A stretch of 64,000 bases of DNA from positions 5,456,001 through 5,520,000 of the forward strand of contig CP099418.1 in NCBI GenBank assembly GCA_024114885.1, in the 5' to 3' direction. The position numbers and the translations under genes were made by a program. This DNA comes from Septoria linicola. Its lineage: Eukaryota > Ascomycota > Dothideomycetes > Mycosphaerellales > Mycosphaerellaceae. The notes below the pieces were generated by a model. It was not told where the DNA came from and did no database searches. It saw nothing but the letters and a program-made list of their open reading frames with translations. Below, piece by piece: positions 33,497-44,217 of this stretch; the stretch's first letter is position 1; the number at the start of each line of letters is the position of its first letter.

Positions 33497-33705
33497 AGGT
33501 GGCACAGCATGAGACATCCTTGTACATCTGGTGCCACAAGACTGCTGAAGATTATTCCGAGACGCTGAAGACTGTGCAGAGATCAATTGCGGTCCACCTT
33601 ATAGGTACGTGAGGTGGCACAGCATGAGAAATCCTTGTACGTCTGATTCTACGAGACTGCTGGAGTCTATTCCGAGATACTGCAGATTGTGCAGAAATCA
33701 ACCAG
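33497..33705. repeat. tandem duplication, two copies of about 95 bp on a 115-bp period
   Basis: Copy 1 starts at 33497 and copy 2 at 33612. Both begin AGGTGGCACAGCATGAGA and share CCTTGTAC, GACTGCTG, ATTCCGAGA and CTGTGCAGA/TTGTGCAGA, ending near ATCAA. The copies differ at about one base in eight. They lie between the convergent PrpF-like and permease genes, so a role in their 3' ends is possible but not shown. Confidence 0.75.
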
Positions 33706-33949
33706 TGGCTGCAGGGATCAACCAACTCCCGGGTGAGCATGCAGCCATGCGCAGATATCAGTGTATTCACCCGATTCTGCATAGTCTGATGCCAATCGCT
33801 TCGGATATCGACCTCCGAATGCCAGCTCGAGTCTCTGTCAATCGGTCTCGCATGTGGATACCAGTTCATCTTAGCGACTCCCCGTTTCATCGATGGAATG
33901 AGCTACGTTAATATTGCTAATTTGCTATAGTCGCATCAAGGCTATCCAG

Positions 33950-35835
33950 TCAATCCTCTTGCCGCGTGTCCTGCTTCACGACCGCTCCCACACTTTCTGA
34001 CGAGCGCTCGCTCAAAGGCGACAAAGCAAGCTGCTCCCTTCTATCCCTTGGCATGATCGTGTTCAGCAGAACAGCAACAATCATGCTCAAGATGAAAGGT
34101 GTCTCTACCATTAGGTTGATGCCTTCTAAGAAGCCCATCAGCTGCACATTGGTGCCGTTGTAGGCGAGTACTTGCGAGAACCATTCTGGAACCACGATGT
34201 CGAGCAGACCCAGTCCGAAGGACGCTGATAAGATGAATCTGTTTCGTCGAGTCCAGGCGATCGTTGCGAGTATTCGCATGCCCGATATGGCGATTGTGGC
34301 ATACAAGAATGTCTGCATGCCTCCGAGAACTGTACTAGGCATGCTGGCGAACACAGCACCGAACTTGCCAAAGATCCCCATGAGAATGATGATTACGCTG
34401 GCGCAGTATCCTGCTCGGCGGCTCTGTGTATTGAATCAGTTCCGCGTCGTATGTCAGTCTCAGTCCGACATACCGCATTACTCGTTACCACGATCACGCC
34501 GTTATTGCCTGCGTGCGACACCATTGGAATCGTCATGCCGAGTCCAGCCAATAAACTGCTAGTAGCATCACACAAAATGCCGCCTTGAATCCTTGTGTTC
34601 GCCTTGTGGCCCTCAGTCTCTACACCCGAAGCCTCAGAGGTTGCCGCAATAGAAGGCATACACACCATCGCCTCGCAGACAAACAAGATGATCAGCGGCA
34701 ATATCAGCGCCCCATCAACACTCAGCTTGAACGTTTCAACCCATAGAAACGTCACCACTGGCGCCTGGTTGATCTGTGAGTCTGACCAGAATCCTGTGGC
34801 TCCGGAAATCGCGCTTCCAACAGCAAGACCGAAAATGATACTCGCGCTCTTCATTAGCGGACTGCCAATCATCTCCACGACCAGGATCGTAGCAAAGACC
34901 GAGAAGCCTATACCGATGAACTGCGGATTTCCCCAAGGCAGCGGTTTCGGCGCAGCGGTATTCGGACACAACGCATAGATCTCGGCTCCATCGAGACAGC
35001 TTGCTCCGCCGCCCCAACTCTCTCCCGCTGTAGTCACAAGGTAGATGCCCAGCACCAGAAGCAAGATCCCAGTCACTGTCGGAGGAAATACTCGCTTCAG
35101 CGTCTTCGCTGGGATGAAAGAGACCAAGAACTGCATCCAAACGCACACCAGGATACTCCCAATCAAAGCTCCATACGCGTCAGGACAAGGTAGCTTCGTT
35201 CCCGCTTCACTCGTCGGACACACACCACGAGCGTACAATGGAGCTGCGTACTTGATAGCCATGGGTATAATGTCGAATGTAGGCCCGATGACACTCAAGA
35301 TTCCAGCTCCAATGTAGAACTGCGTACCTCGGATTCGTGTCCGTGTGATTTGTAAGAGTGTTGCAATCCCGCTCGTGATGAAGCCCGCGGAGACGAGGTA
35401 CTCTGTTGTTCTGGTGTCGAGGTAGAAGGCTCCTCGAGCTACGGCTAGAATGGGTGTGACGATGCCAGAAATCATGGTTAGTGCATGTTGGATACCGAGG
35501 ATGAGGATGAGGAGTAAAGGAATCTTGTCGTCTGGGTAGAAGAATGGCGGGATGTGGTCTTTGTATCTGGTGTTGCGGTTTGCTGTCAGCGCGTACTTTG
35601 CATGTCAATGTCAAGGCTGCTGATACTTTTTGTTCAGTGGCCATATATTGGGCGTGAAGAGGTAGGCATAATCGTAGTCGCCAATAAGTCCATCTCGCGT
35701 GATAAAGGTATGTTTCACTTCTGCCCAAACTTGCTTCCAACCTTTCGCAGAGCTCGGCTCTGACACTTCTTCAGTCGGGACATACTGCTCTGAGGAAGCA
35801 GATGAAGCCTGAGTAACGACTCCTTCGTTGCCCAT
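33950..35835 (-). CDS. NAT/NCS2-family permease (UapA-like), unusual substrate motif
   Basis: NAT proteins are 14-helix proton symporters for purines, pyrimidines or ascorbate. Exons are 35835-35627, 35566-34474 and 34423-33950 (introns 60 and 50 bp), giving 591 residues. The N-terminal VKHTFITRDGLIGDYDYA is diagnostic for the UapA group. The start is the ATG at 35835 (MGNEGVV). Helix-forming segments run from about residue 80 to 560, and the tail is acidic. The signature motif reads GNNGVIVVTS, where UapA-type xanthine/urate carriers have Gln first and Arg last. The helix-8 Glu needed for purine binding is a Val in VCMPSIAAT. The helix-9 Asp (ILCD) is kept. This suggests a non-purine substrate or an uncharacterised clade. 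The neighbour is a PrpF-like gene. Confidence 0.88.
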
Positions 35836-37114
35836 CGTCAATGCTTGTGCTTGTGGCTCGAAAACAGAGCAGAGTGTGACTCGAAATCTGTGTCACAAGC
35901 TGGCCTTGCTCGAGAAGTGGATTGCTTCACTTTCTTCTTGTTCTTCGTTCACATCTGCACCGACCCCACCAAGTCTCGCCACATGTCAATTCACCACCTT
36001 CATCTTGTCTAGCGTGCACGATCCGGACCTTGGTTCTGCTTGTCAGTGCTCTAGTGTCTTTAGTGTGGCATTAGAGCCTCCAAGCGCCAATGCCAAGCCC
36101 CATCGGGATCCTGCAACGACGAACACAACGATGTCTTTCAAAGCTGCTGAGTACAGCGTTTACCATGTGCGACTGTATATACATGGCGTTCGATCCTGTA
36201 CAAGGTCATGAGTTGGTATCCTCTCAGCCTTCCAATGTTGTAGCCTTCCGAACAGAAGTCTTCGAGCGACACTCAAGACAGGCTGTCGATCACCCACTCT
36301 GAGATGTAAAGAGTGCGGCATCCTCCAGCTCAGGCCAATGGCACTGTACAAAAGGAAGAGAAGAGCGGGCTCGAGCAGCACTGTGCCGTACTTTCTTCGC
36401 TTCTTACGCAAGGATGCATATCGTGGTGCAACGTGTACCAATGACAAGGCGTGCTGCTCATGCAGGTAGCTGCACAACAACCAACCTCCGACTTTCCGCC
36501 CGGCAGTGGCTCTTTTGACAGGTGAGCTTGTGCATAACGACAGAACACAATTGTTCCTGATGGGAATGCCCTCGCCAATATGATATACCGACGTTCCTGA
36601 CATAAAACAAATCTCTTCAGCGCGCAAGCTCTTCGAACACGCTTTTGCGATTGAGTCTTTGAGAGCTAGACTTCAGTATACGAGCACCCTATTCCAGCGT
36701 ACACAATACAAGCGAGCTGTATATCTGACAGTTTTGAACATGCTGTCAACATTGCTCGCAGCCTGCCCATGACCGCCTGAACAGAGCTTCTCTGGCATGT
36801 CTGCGTCAATGGCAGGCCGTATGCATCCGAACTGCCGCAGCGACCTTTAGATATCCAGCAGCTTTGGACCAGGCTTGAAACACAGCCCAGAGTACCAAGT
36901 GCATGTAGTCTTCTGAAATGCGAGACCATGTGTGCTTGCTCGTAGATGTGAATAGATGCCGTCTTGTCTGGGCCACTTCGCTAAAAGTTTGCGGGAATGG
37001 TGTGACGAGGCTCAAGATCGCGCACTCTTGATGCGGACATCTCTACGTCTCCTGCGGCTTGACAACCTGGACAATGGGCAATGGGCAATGGATGTTGTTA
37101 AGAAGCCATCGATA
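35836..37114. other. intergenic, nothing supported
   Basis: Promoter of the permease gene and 3' flank of the methyltransferase gene. A 155-codon minus-strand frame at 36160-36627 has no motif and irregular composition. Confidence 0.4.
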
Positions 37115-38083
37115 TTACACGAACTTGACAGTCCAGTTTCGTCCCTCCTTCACACCTCTCACAACCCACAGCGGATCTCTCCTCCCACTCCCCATCCCCA
37201 TCATTCTCATAAACCCCCTCAACCCATCCTCTCCTTCCCGCTCTCCTCCGTTCCCCTCCTGCTGAACCGTCCCATCACTAACCTCCACAATCTCGATCGC
37301 CCTCCACCCCGCAAACCACAAAAAATCCCCCACCATCTGCACCCTCTCCTCCTCACTAACCCTCAACCACCTCGCAATAGCTTTCGTCGGGAAACATCGA
37401 TTCGAAATAGCCAAATGCACAGTTCCGCCAGGTTTGGTAACTTCCAGAAGACTTTTTAGAACGGCGACGGGTTGTGTGAGATAGTCTGTCGAGACGACAT
37501 TCGTGCTCGCGTCGAAGAGTAGATTTTCAGTGGCGATTCCGGCTTCGCTCAAAGCATCTCGAATCGAAGGTTTCACATTCAAATCCACTACTCTCCATCC
37601 TCCTCTTTTCAGGACGTCGTTCGCGTCTAATTCTCGCGCGTTCATGCCTAGGCCTACGACCGTCACATCACCCGCTTCAACCTTATCTTCTATGGTTCGA
37701 GGATAATGTGAGATCCACGAGGAACAAAAATCTAAAATCCTGCTTCCTTTCGCGGTGGGTAAGACGGTCCCGTAGTACTCGCGTAGACTTGCTATGGCCA
37801 TGTCGTCGATATGTGTGACGAAGCGCGGGGCGGAGTAGAAGTTTGAGTCTGTGGACGGGTCTTGGCGGCGGAAGTCGGCGTCTGTGTAGGGCCAGGTTCT
37901 GTGGCGGGGAGTGTATTGTGTGACGGGCCAGTCGCGCGATGTTGATGATGAAGTGGACATGTTTGCGGCTTGTTGTGTTGATCTTGAGATTCTTGAGGCG
38001 ATGTTGGGCAAAGAAGCGGCGAGGATGAATCCGGTGAGACCAGCGGCTAATGGCAAAGGTCGGAGGCGTGCTGTCATTTGCAT
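37115..38083 (-). CDS. class I SAM-dependent methyltransferase-like protein
   Basis: A single-exon gene, 322 residues. The Rossmann-type core runs from about residue 110: SRILDFCSSWISHYP (motif I region, with Ser/Trp where the classic GxGxG lies), DVTVVGLGMNARELDAN, WRVVDLNVKPS, NLLFDASTNVVSTDYLTQP, then KPGGTVHLAISNR as the post-core strand. Relatives are annotated only as type 11 methyltransferases; the substrate is unknown. The first 41 residues contain a hydrophobic stretch (LAAGLTGFILAASL) and Arg residues without acids, so they may be a mitochondrial presequence or membrane anchor; a second ATG at residue 42 could give a cytosolic form. It lies 292 bp downstream of the kinase stop on the same strand. 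Confidence 0.75.
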   Translation of the reverse strand: MQMTARLRPLPLAAGLTGFILAASLPNIASRISRSTQQAANMSTSSSTSRDWPVTQYTPRHRTWPYTDADFRRQDPSTDSNFYSAPRFVTHIDDMAIASLREYYGTVLPTAKGSRILDFCSSWISHYPRTIEDKVEAGDVTVVGLGMNARELDANDVLKRGGWRVVDLNVKPSIRDALSEAGIATENLLFDASTNVVSTDYLTQPVAVLKSLLEVTKPGGTVHLAISNRCFPTKAIARWLRVSEEERVQMVGDFLWFAGWRAIEIVEVSDGTVQQEGNGGEREGEDGLRGFMRMMGMGSGRRDPLWVVRGVKEGRNWTVKFV

Positions 38084-38375
38084 TGGAGATGCAATGTTAG
38101 TTTCTTCTCTCCCTCTCTGGTTTCTTTCGAATCCTCGGCGCGGAAATTGGTGTGTTTAGTGTTATTGCTGTACTGCCTATAAGCTTCGCTACATGTCAAT
38201 GACGAATTGAGCTTGCGCTAGTCATGCATGCACGGTGTATGGTGAGAGCTGAACGAGCTCTTCCGTTAGCGTCCGCTTGCAATGAGCCACTCACATCTTT
38301 GACGCAAAAACGCTCAGGAATTGATGATGTACATCGTCTCTATATCAATAGCCTATGCATACGACAAGACTTCTT

Positions 38376-41300
38376 CTAGATCTCCTTGACGCGCACCATT
38401 CTTCGCTCGCCGCCAATTTCCGTCTCGACCATTTCGATTCCACTCAAGCTCGGGTAACGCTTGCTAAAGCTTTCGAGATCGTCCGGCGAAGTAGGTGATA
38501 GTTCGATAAGATTGCTGGCAGGCTGGCCGTGTGCCTGCGAGCTGTTTTCACCAGTACTAGGATAATCAGGAACTCCTTCCAGATCCTTCGCGAGCAATGC
38601 AGCAAGTCCACTCGACGGCTTGGCGGGTAGTGGCTTCTCGAGGTCGGGCGATTGTGGAGGCGGCCACTGTGCAGGGCCCCCAGTTCGAAGCGCTTTCGGC
38701 TTGGGAGGTGCACTCGGCCTTGGCACGACTCTTTGTAGCGGAGCCTGTTCAACGCTTGGTGAAGCGGTATATCTCGGGACTGGACTTTCGCTCGGCTGTT
38801 GCCTCGTCTTGGGATAAGGATTATTTGAAGAGTTAGGATTGATTCCAGTGGGCTTCTGGGAAATGATCGGAGGCTTGAAACCACTTTGTAGAGGCACTTG
38901 CACTTGTGCCGGTCGGGGCGGCGCGGCATCCTGTTCTGTGTAACGACCATACCCTTCAGCTGTCCTACGCGGCGCAGGAGATTGTCGTTCATCATCAAGC
39001 AGCGACTGAACTCGTTTCTGTATCGTGCTCGCTCGAGTGGGACCAGGATTCCCTGTCCCTTGTGCCGCCACACGAGACCTGTACTCTTCAGCAGCGGCAG
39101 CAACACGATCTTCCTCCTCGAGAAGCTTCCTGCGTTCTAGCTCTCGCCTCACATCAGCAGGTAGCTCTTCCTCTTCTTCGTGATCAGAATGCCGACTTGG
39201 TGTTGCCTCGGAGCCTGCGATGGGTGATAAGAGTTCTGGTTCTTGATCGCGTTCCCGCGCTTCTGGCGTGAGAGGGCCCTGCTTCTCGTTGCCCTCGAAT
39301 CTCTTGAATGCATCACCAAAGCGGCCACTGAACATACTCTTGGCGTTGCTACCAATCTGTCCTAGACTCGACCGCTTCTTATGTTGTGCTCTTGATGACT
39401 TGTCGCCATGCTCAGTGTTTCGTAGATAATCCATATCGTCTTGTATATTGCCCTCCTCGAGCTCAGACTCGCGAGTCTGTGAGGCTTGCCGACTGTGGCG
39501 CCTGATCTCCAGAGAAGGCCGCTTGCGCTGTTGTTCTTGGTCCTTCAAAAAGTCCATGTTCGAGCTGACATACATGCTCGATGGTCGTGATCTGTTACTG
39601 AGCGATTTCGTTCGACTGATGTCGTTCGCCTGGCCAAGATCTTGTGAAGAAGGTCGATGTCCTTCCAGAGACGGTCTCGATGATTGCGCTTGCTCTGCTT
39701 GCACTGTGGCAGTCTGAGACTTCGACCGGTGCACTTCGAGAAGTGCGGGTCGTTGCGCCGGTGGCAGGCTGGGCTTCAAAGACGATGCAACAGCCTGAGC
39801 ATCTTCCGAAGCTCGAGGTTGACTTGCAGTACGGGTGTGCTCCGGTACTCGCCAGATTGGACGTTTGCTGACATCAGGCATCTTCCTCATCGTGGAAGGA
39901 GGAGGTGAAGTTCCTACAGCTGTCGATTTGTAGGGTGACACATTCCGCATCGGAGCCGGATGTTGTATCGTAGGTGGAGATCGAAGGTTGGCTGTCGTCG
40001 AAGGAGTCGACGTCCTCACTGGCGACGTCCGTCGCGGCGCAGAAGCAGACGTCGCAGGTCGTGCAGACTGCGGCTTTTGCTGCTCTTGAGTCTTGGTTGC
40101 GAACACTTCATCCGCCAATGCATTTGTCACGCGTCCGCTCAGACTGTTATTCGTCGGTGGTGTCGAAGCTATCGCTGGCGGAGACTTGGCGGCAAATGGA
40201 AACTTGCTACCATCGTGAGTAATAGCAAACTCGTCCAGACTCGGGAAGCGCTTCGCCAGTTCGTCAACAGCTCCTGATCGCACGTCGTAGTTTTTCGAAT
40301 CTAGTGCTGCGAAAGGATCTCCCTTCGCCGGAGCAGTCGTGCTGGCTGTAGATTGCTTCGCAGCTGTAGGCCCTTGCTGAGCGGGCGCAGTCGGTCGTCC
40401 TCTGCGCATAGGAGTGATATCCGGCAATTGTTGCACCTGGACCTGAGGCGCAACCTTCTGTAGCCCGACTGCAGCATTCGACACTGCATCATCAGAGGGC
40501 AAAGTCTCATTGCGTCGAACCTCCGATTGCGTCCTGTTCGTATAAATGTCCTGAATCGGCACCGGCACGCCTCGCATACTGCACGTCTCCTTCAACACCT
40601 GATAGATATTCGGCCTGTTCTTAGGATCCTCCTTCAACATCGCACTAATCAACTTCCTCAACCTCTCCGAGAACTGCGGATGTGGCGGGAACTTGAAGCT
40701 CGCGTTCAAAATGGCCATTTGTCCCACTGCCTCAAAAGGCGTCGTGTAATAGCACAACTTGTAGAGCAGTACTCCCAATGCCCAGATATCCGCCTTTTCG
40801 TCAATCGGCTGTTTCCTCCAGACATCGATCATCTCAGGACTCCTGTACTGCATGGTCGTGTGCTTCTGCACATCCTCCTCAATCAACCTCCCTTCCTCTG
40901 CCGTCTTCGCAGCTGGCCGCGGCGGCGCCGTGCTGCCAAAATCACACAGCTTATATATCGGCGTCCCCGCAGCCGACTTGGAAATCAACACATTCTCCAC
41001 CTTCAAATCGCGATGCAGCAAAGGCGGCTTGAGATAATGCATACACGCCAGCCCTTCGGCACAATCCCCAAAGATCTTGAGAATCTCAGGCTCTGTCAAC
41101 CGATGCTGCAGGCGCGTGTTCATAAAATCAATCAGTCCTCCACCCTTGCAGTACTCCATCAGCAAAAACACCTCGTACCCTCCACCAGGCAGCTGACTCG
41201 CATGGCTGTCAAAGTAGGTGACAATGTGCTTGTGGCCTTTCAGTTTCTTCATCGTCTCGACTTCGGTGCGCATGTTGGCCAAGTGCTCCTTGTCGGGCAC

Positions 41301-41471
41301 GGCGACGCGCTTGAGCACGGCGATTTCATGCTTGTTGTTGTCGCGGGGGACTCGCACGACGTAGACGTGTGCGAAGCCGCCTTCGGAGAGGTACTTTTCA
41401 ATGTAGACTTTGTGGCTGCCGACGGTGACTTTGGTGTTGGGGAGGAATGTGCCCGGTGGTTGGCTCGACAT
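38376..41471 (-). CDS. NAK-family Ser/Thr kinase (Ark1/Prk1/Akl1-like), actin and endocytosis
   Basis: These kinases phosphorylate endocytic coat and actin regulators to switch off patch assembly. One exon, 1031 residues. The kinase domain is at about residues 20-310: LSEGGFAHVY (Gly loop), AVLKRV (Lys), LLHRDLKVENVL (catalytic loop), LCDFGSTA (DFG), TTMQYRSPEMID (activation segment and APE-like), ADIWALGVLLYKLCYYTTPF. The Ser-Thr after DFG and the short activation loop are typical of the NAK group. The remaining 700 residues are disordered, rich in Pro, Ser, Arg and Gln, with proline clusters (APPKPKAL, WPPPQSPDLEKPLPAKP) that could bind SH3 domains. The conserved C-terminal ends near LESFSKRYPSL.GIE. 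Similar FPSLDEF-like and YPSL motifs occur twice. Confidence 0.92.
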   Translation of the reverse strand: MSSQPPGTFLPNTKVTVGSHKVYIEKYLSEGGFAHVYVVRVPRDNNKHEIAVLKRVAVPDKEHLANMRTEVETMKKLKGHKHIVTYFDSHASQLPGGGYEVFLLMEYCKGGGLIDFMNTRLQHRLTEPEILKIFGDCAEGLACMHYLKPPLLHRDLKVENVLISKSAAGTPIYKLCDFGSTAPPRPAAKTAEEGRLIEEDVQKHTTMQYRSPEMIDVWRKQPIDEKADIWALGVLLYKLCYYTTPFEAVGQMAILNASFKFPPHPQFSERLRKLISAMLKEDPKNRPNIYQVLKETCSMRGVPVPIQDIYTNRTQSEVRRNETLPSDDAVSNAAVGLQKVAPQVQVQQLPDITPMRRGRPTAPAQQGPTAAKQSTASTTAPAKGDPFAALDSKNYDVRSGAVDELAKRFPSLDEFAITHDGSKFPFAAKSPPAIASTPPTNNSLSGRVTNALADEVFATKTQEQQKPQSARPATSASAPRRTSPVRTSTPSTTANLRSPPTIQHPAPMRNVSPYKSTAVGTSPPPSTMRKMPDVSKRPIWRVPEHTRTASQPRASEDAQAVASSLKPSLPPAQRPALLEVHRSKSQTATVQAEQAQSSRPSLEGHRPSSQDLGQANDISRTKSLSNRSRPSSMYVSSNMDFLKDQEQQRKRPSLEIRRHSRQASQTRESELEEGNIQDDMDYLRNTEHGDKSSRAQHKKRSSLGQIGSNAKSMFSGRFGDAFKRFEGNEKQGPLTPEARERDQEPELLSPIAGSEATPSRHSDHEEEEELPADVRRELERRKLLEEEDRVAAAAEEYRSRVAAQGTGNPGPTRASTIQKRVQSLLDDERQSPAPRRTAEGYGRYTEQDAAPPRPAQVQVPLQSGFKPPIISQKPTGINPNSSNNPYPKTRQQPSESPVPRYTASPSVEQAPLQRVVPRPSAPPKPKALRTGGPAQWPPPQSPDLEKPLPAKPSSGLAALLAKDLEGVPDYPSTGENSSQAHGQPASNLIELSPTSPDDLESFSKRYPSLSGIEMVETEIGGERRMVRVKEI

Positions 41472-42311
41472 TGTCGTTTTGAGGTATCTCTCTCAAAAGG
41501 TGTAGCTTGGGAGAAGATCAGATCAAGAGCTGAGGGAGAGAGTCGGTGTCGTATCGGGCAGTGATCATGGGAAGGAGAGGGACGACTGACACTCAGTCTC
41601 GCATGGTCGGTGGTGGTATAATATACAAAGCGACAGACAGGCACAAGATGAGAGTGTACAGTACAGCTATCCGGCAGGTAGAACGTCTTTCTTCAATGCC
41701 TAGCCTTGGCTGGCCATCGCATCCTTGCCTGACGTCTGTCAAGGCACAGACTGACGAACTGTGGCGGAGCTGGCTTCCGAGCCACAGATTGAACCTATTT
41801 TGGTGCCTTCAACCCCATTGTTCCCCTTGTATCTTGCAACACCACGGGCTGTCTTTACGACGTGTCTATACTGTACTCACTCCTCGTCGCAACAGCGTGA
41901 TACGTCGAGGAAGCGTTTCAGCGGAAGACACAGCTTAATCACATTGCAAATGGCAGCCTGAAGTCATCACCTGCGAACACGTTTCACCAAAGGACATCAT
42001 ATGCATTGTCTAGACTTGACAACAGGCAGCGAGAAACCAACGATCGCATTTCCTCACATAACAAGCCACGTCGAGTAGAAGTATACTTTGATGCTTCCCG
42101 TTGAAGCTCTGTGACTCTATTTTCTATAACTTTCTGTCCCGAGAAGAGGGCGGGTATCTTGATGCGAATGCCCTGTAAAACCTTCCCGCAAACATCTATC
42201 CTCTATCAATCATTGTCATCATCAGATCAGATCTAGTCTGATCAAAAACAGCGCATCAAGCGCGCGACGTCGTCCATCGCGTCATCATATGGTTAGAGTC
42301 AGACTCACTCT
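41472..42311. other. intergenic: kinase promoter and sugar-transporter 3' flank
   Basis: Apart from the TATA-like element, the only notable run is the GATC/CTGA-rich ATCAGATCAGATCTAGTC around 42225. A similar string is found near 53560. Confidence 0.4.
41617..41625 (-). promoter_or_regulatory. TATA-like element of the kinase gene
   Basis: The minus strand reads TATATTATA about 145 bp before the kinase ATG. Confidence 0.45.
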
Positions 42312-44107
42312 CTAAGCAAGTCCGCCCTCCCTCATCGTGCTTTCAGCCTTCTCATCATCCTTATCAGCCTTGAACTCACTGCCGGCCTCCTCATCCGAGT
42401 CCGCGGAAGCATATTCGCGCGCTCGCTGGTCAATCTCTTCTTGCGTCATGCGCGGCAGGAGCTTAGCGGCAGTGACATAGTTCATCTTCTCGGTGTAGCC
42501 CTTGGCGAAGATGAGGTCGATTTCCTCGAGAGTGCGCTGGCTGGTCTCCGGGTAGTAGAAGTAGATGATAGGGAAGAAAATCGCGTTGAGGACGGCGAAG
42601 AAGAGGTATGTGCCCCAGCCGATGGAGTCGATGAGGACCGGGGTGATCATGACGATGAAGAAGTTCCTGTGAAGCGTATTAGTGGTGTGAAAGATGGAAA
42701 ATGGATGTCTCTTTGACTCACCAAAGCCAGTTGGAAACAGTGGACACGGCATTGGCCTTTGCACGGGTCTTGAGTGGGTTGACCTCAGCTGGGTACAGCC
42801 ATGGCAGAGGCAGCCACGTTGCACCGAAGAAGGCAATGTACGTGAACAGACCGACAGCGGCGCCCTTAGCAGCGCTCTCCGTTCCTGGAATCAAAGCTCC
42901 AAACACGAGGACCATGGACAAGCATTGTCCAACAGTTCCGATGAGGAAGAGCTTGCGACGACCGAGACGTTCTACAGCGAACCAGGAAGTCGTAGCGAAG
43001 ATCGAGTACACCACCATGTTGATACCCCCCAGCAGGAGAGCCATGTTGTGCGATACACCGACGACATCTTGGAACAAGATCGGGAAGTAGTAGATGACGG
43101 CGTTACATCCAGAAAGCTGCTGCATCATCTGCGAGGAAGCACCGAGTACAAGACGACGGAAGTGCTGTGTCTTGCCGTTGGTCAAGAGAGCGGAGAAAGG
43201 CGTGACACCACCCTTGTGGCCAGCAGCGCGGATCGACTCGAGAATGACAGCCATGTGTGTGCGGACCTCGACGCTGTCGCGAGACTGACCATCGAGTGCA
43301 GCGAGAACGGTAGCGGCTTCCTCTTGGCGATCGTGGGTGAGTAACCAACGAGGAGATTCCGGAAGACGAAGCATCAGGACGATGACAATGGCTGCAAAGA
43401 CGCATTGGAATGCGATTGGGAATCTCCAGACCATGTCGTCTGGGCCGTAGAGACATCCGTAGTCGATCCAGTAAGCAATCAACGTGCCAATGGCAACGTT
43501 ACCGCCCTCAATGCAGATGAGCTTTCCGCGGTTGTGCGATTTACTGCACTCCGCTTGGTAAGTTGGTACGGTCGATGTGTTGATTCCATTTCCGATCTAG
43601 CAAAGTTGACATTAGCATCAATACAATATCATAGATTCAGATCACAACTCACTCCCGTTATGCACCGCCCAATAATGAATTGCGCAGTAGCACCACTGTT
43701 CGGAGGAACACAAGCCAGCTGGATGATAACGCCGATGATCATGATCGTCGCGCCCAAGAAAATCGAGTTTCGTCGTCCAAGTTTGTCGCCAAAGGTCAGG
43801 ATAAAGCAGGCTCCGAGGAAGCAGCCAACAGCGTAGATCGAGACGACGAAACCTTCGTAGGTAGAGTCGCCGTCGACTTCAGGGAAGTCACCGACGAATG
43901 CTGGAGAGGCGATGATACCACTCATGACACCTTGGTCTGAAATCCAATGTTAGCAAGGGTCACCCCTTGCCGAGAGTGCATGTCGACCATACCATAACCG
44001 AACAGCAAGAAATCAGTCGTAGCAACAGCAGTAATGAGCATTCCCAGCATGCGTCCATTGGTGCCCCAATAGGATGGGACACCACCCTCATCGATAGAGA
44101 CCTTCAT
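42312..44107 (-). CDS. MFS sugar transporter (sugar porter family)
   Basis: A 12-helix plasma-membrane hexose/pentose-type proton symporter or facilitator. Exons are 44107-43993, 43936-43653, 43596-42722 and 42666-42312 (introns 56, 56 and 55 bp), giving 542 residues. Motifs are GYGDQGVMSG in helix 1, DKLGRRNSI (loop 2-3), IGRCITGIGNGINTSTVPTY (helix 4, split by intron 2), PESPRWL, QQLSGCNAVIYYFP (helix 7), ERLGRRKLFLIG (loop 8-9), PLPWLYPAEVNP and PETSQRTLEEID after helix 12. The C-terminal 70 residues are acidic and cytosolic. The start at 44107 gives a normal short N-terminus. The substrate cannot be told from sequence alone. Confidence 0.92.
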
Positions 44108-44210
44108 GATGCCAGTCAGAGGTCCCAGTGTAGAGAGGTAGAGGGGAGAGATAAGAGAGTCGAGATAGGGAAAGATCAAAAACGTGCCATGGGGAAGAGG
44201 GAATAGCAGA

Positions 44211-44217
44211 CTATATA
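44211..44217 (-). promoter_or_regulatory. TATA box of the sugar transporter gene
   Basis: The minus strand reads TATATAG about 105 bp before the ATG, followed by a CT-rich leader. Confidence 0.55.

Noticed and set aside
35567..35626. Frameshift between exons 1 and 2 of the NAT permease
   Set aside because: An acceptor at CTGACAG gives the wrong phase, but the next AG (ACACCAG) gives a 60-nt intron with CTGAC as branch point and a correct join, so the gene is intact.
40527..41564. 345-codon plus-strand frame opposite the kinase domain
   Set aside because: It is antisense to a clearly recognised kinase domain and has no motif of its own.
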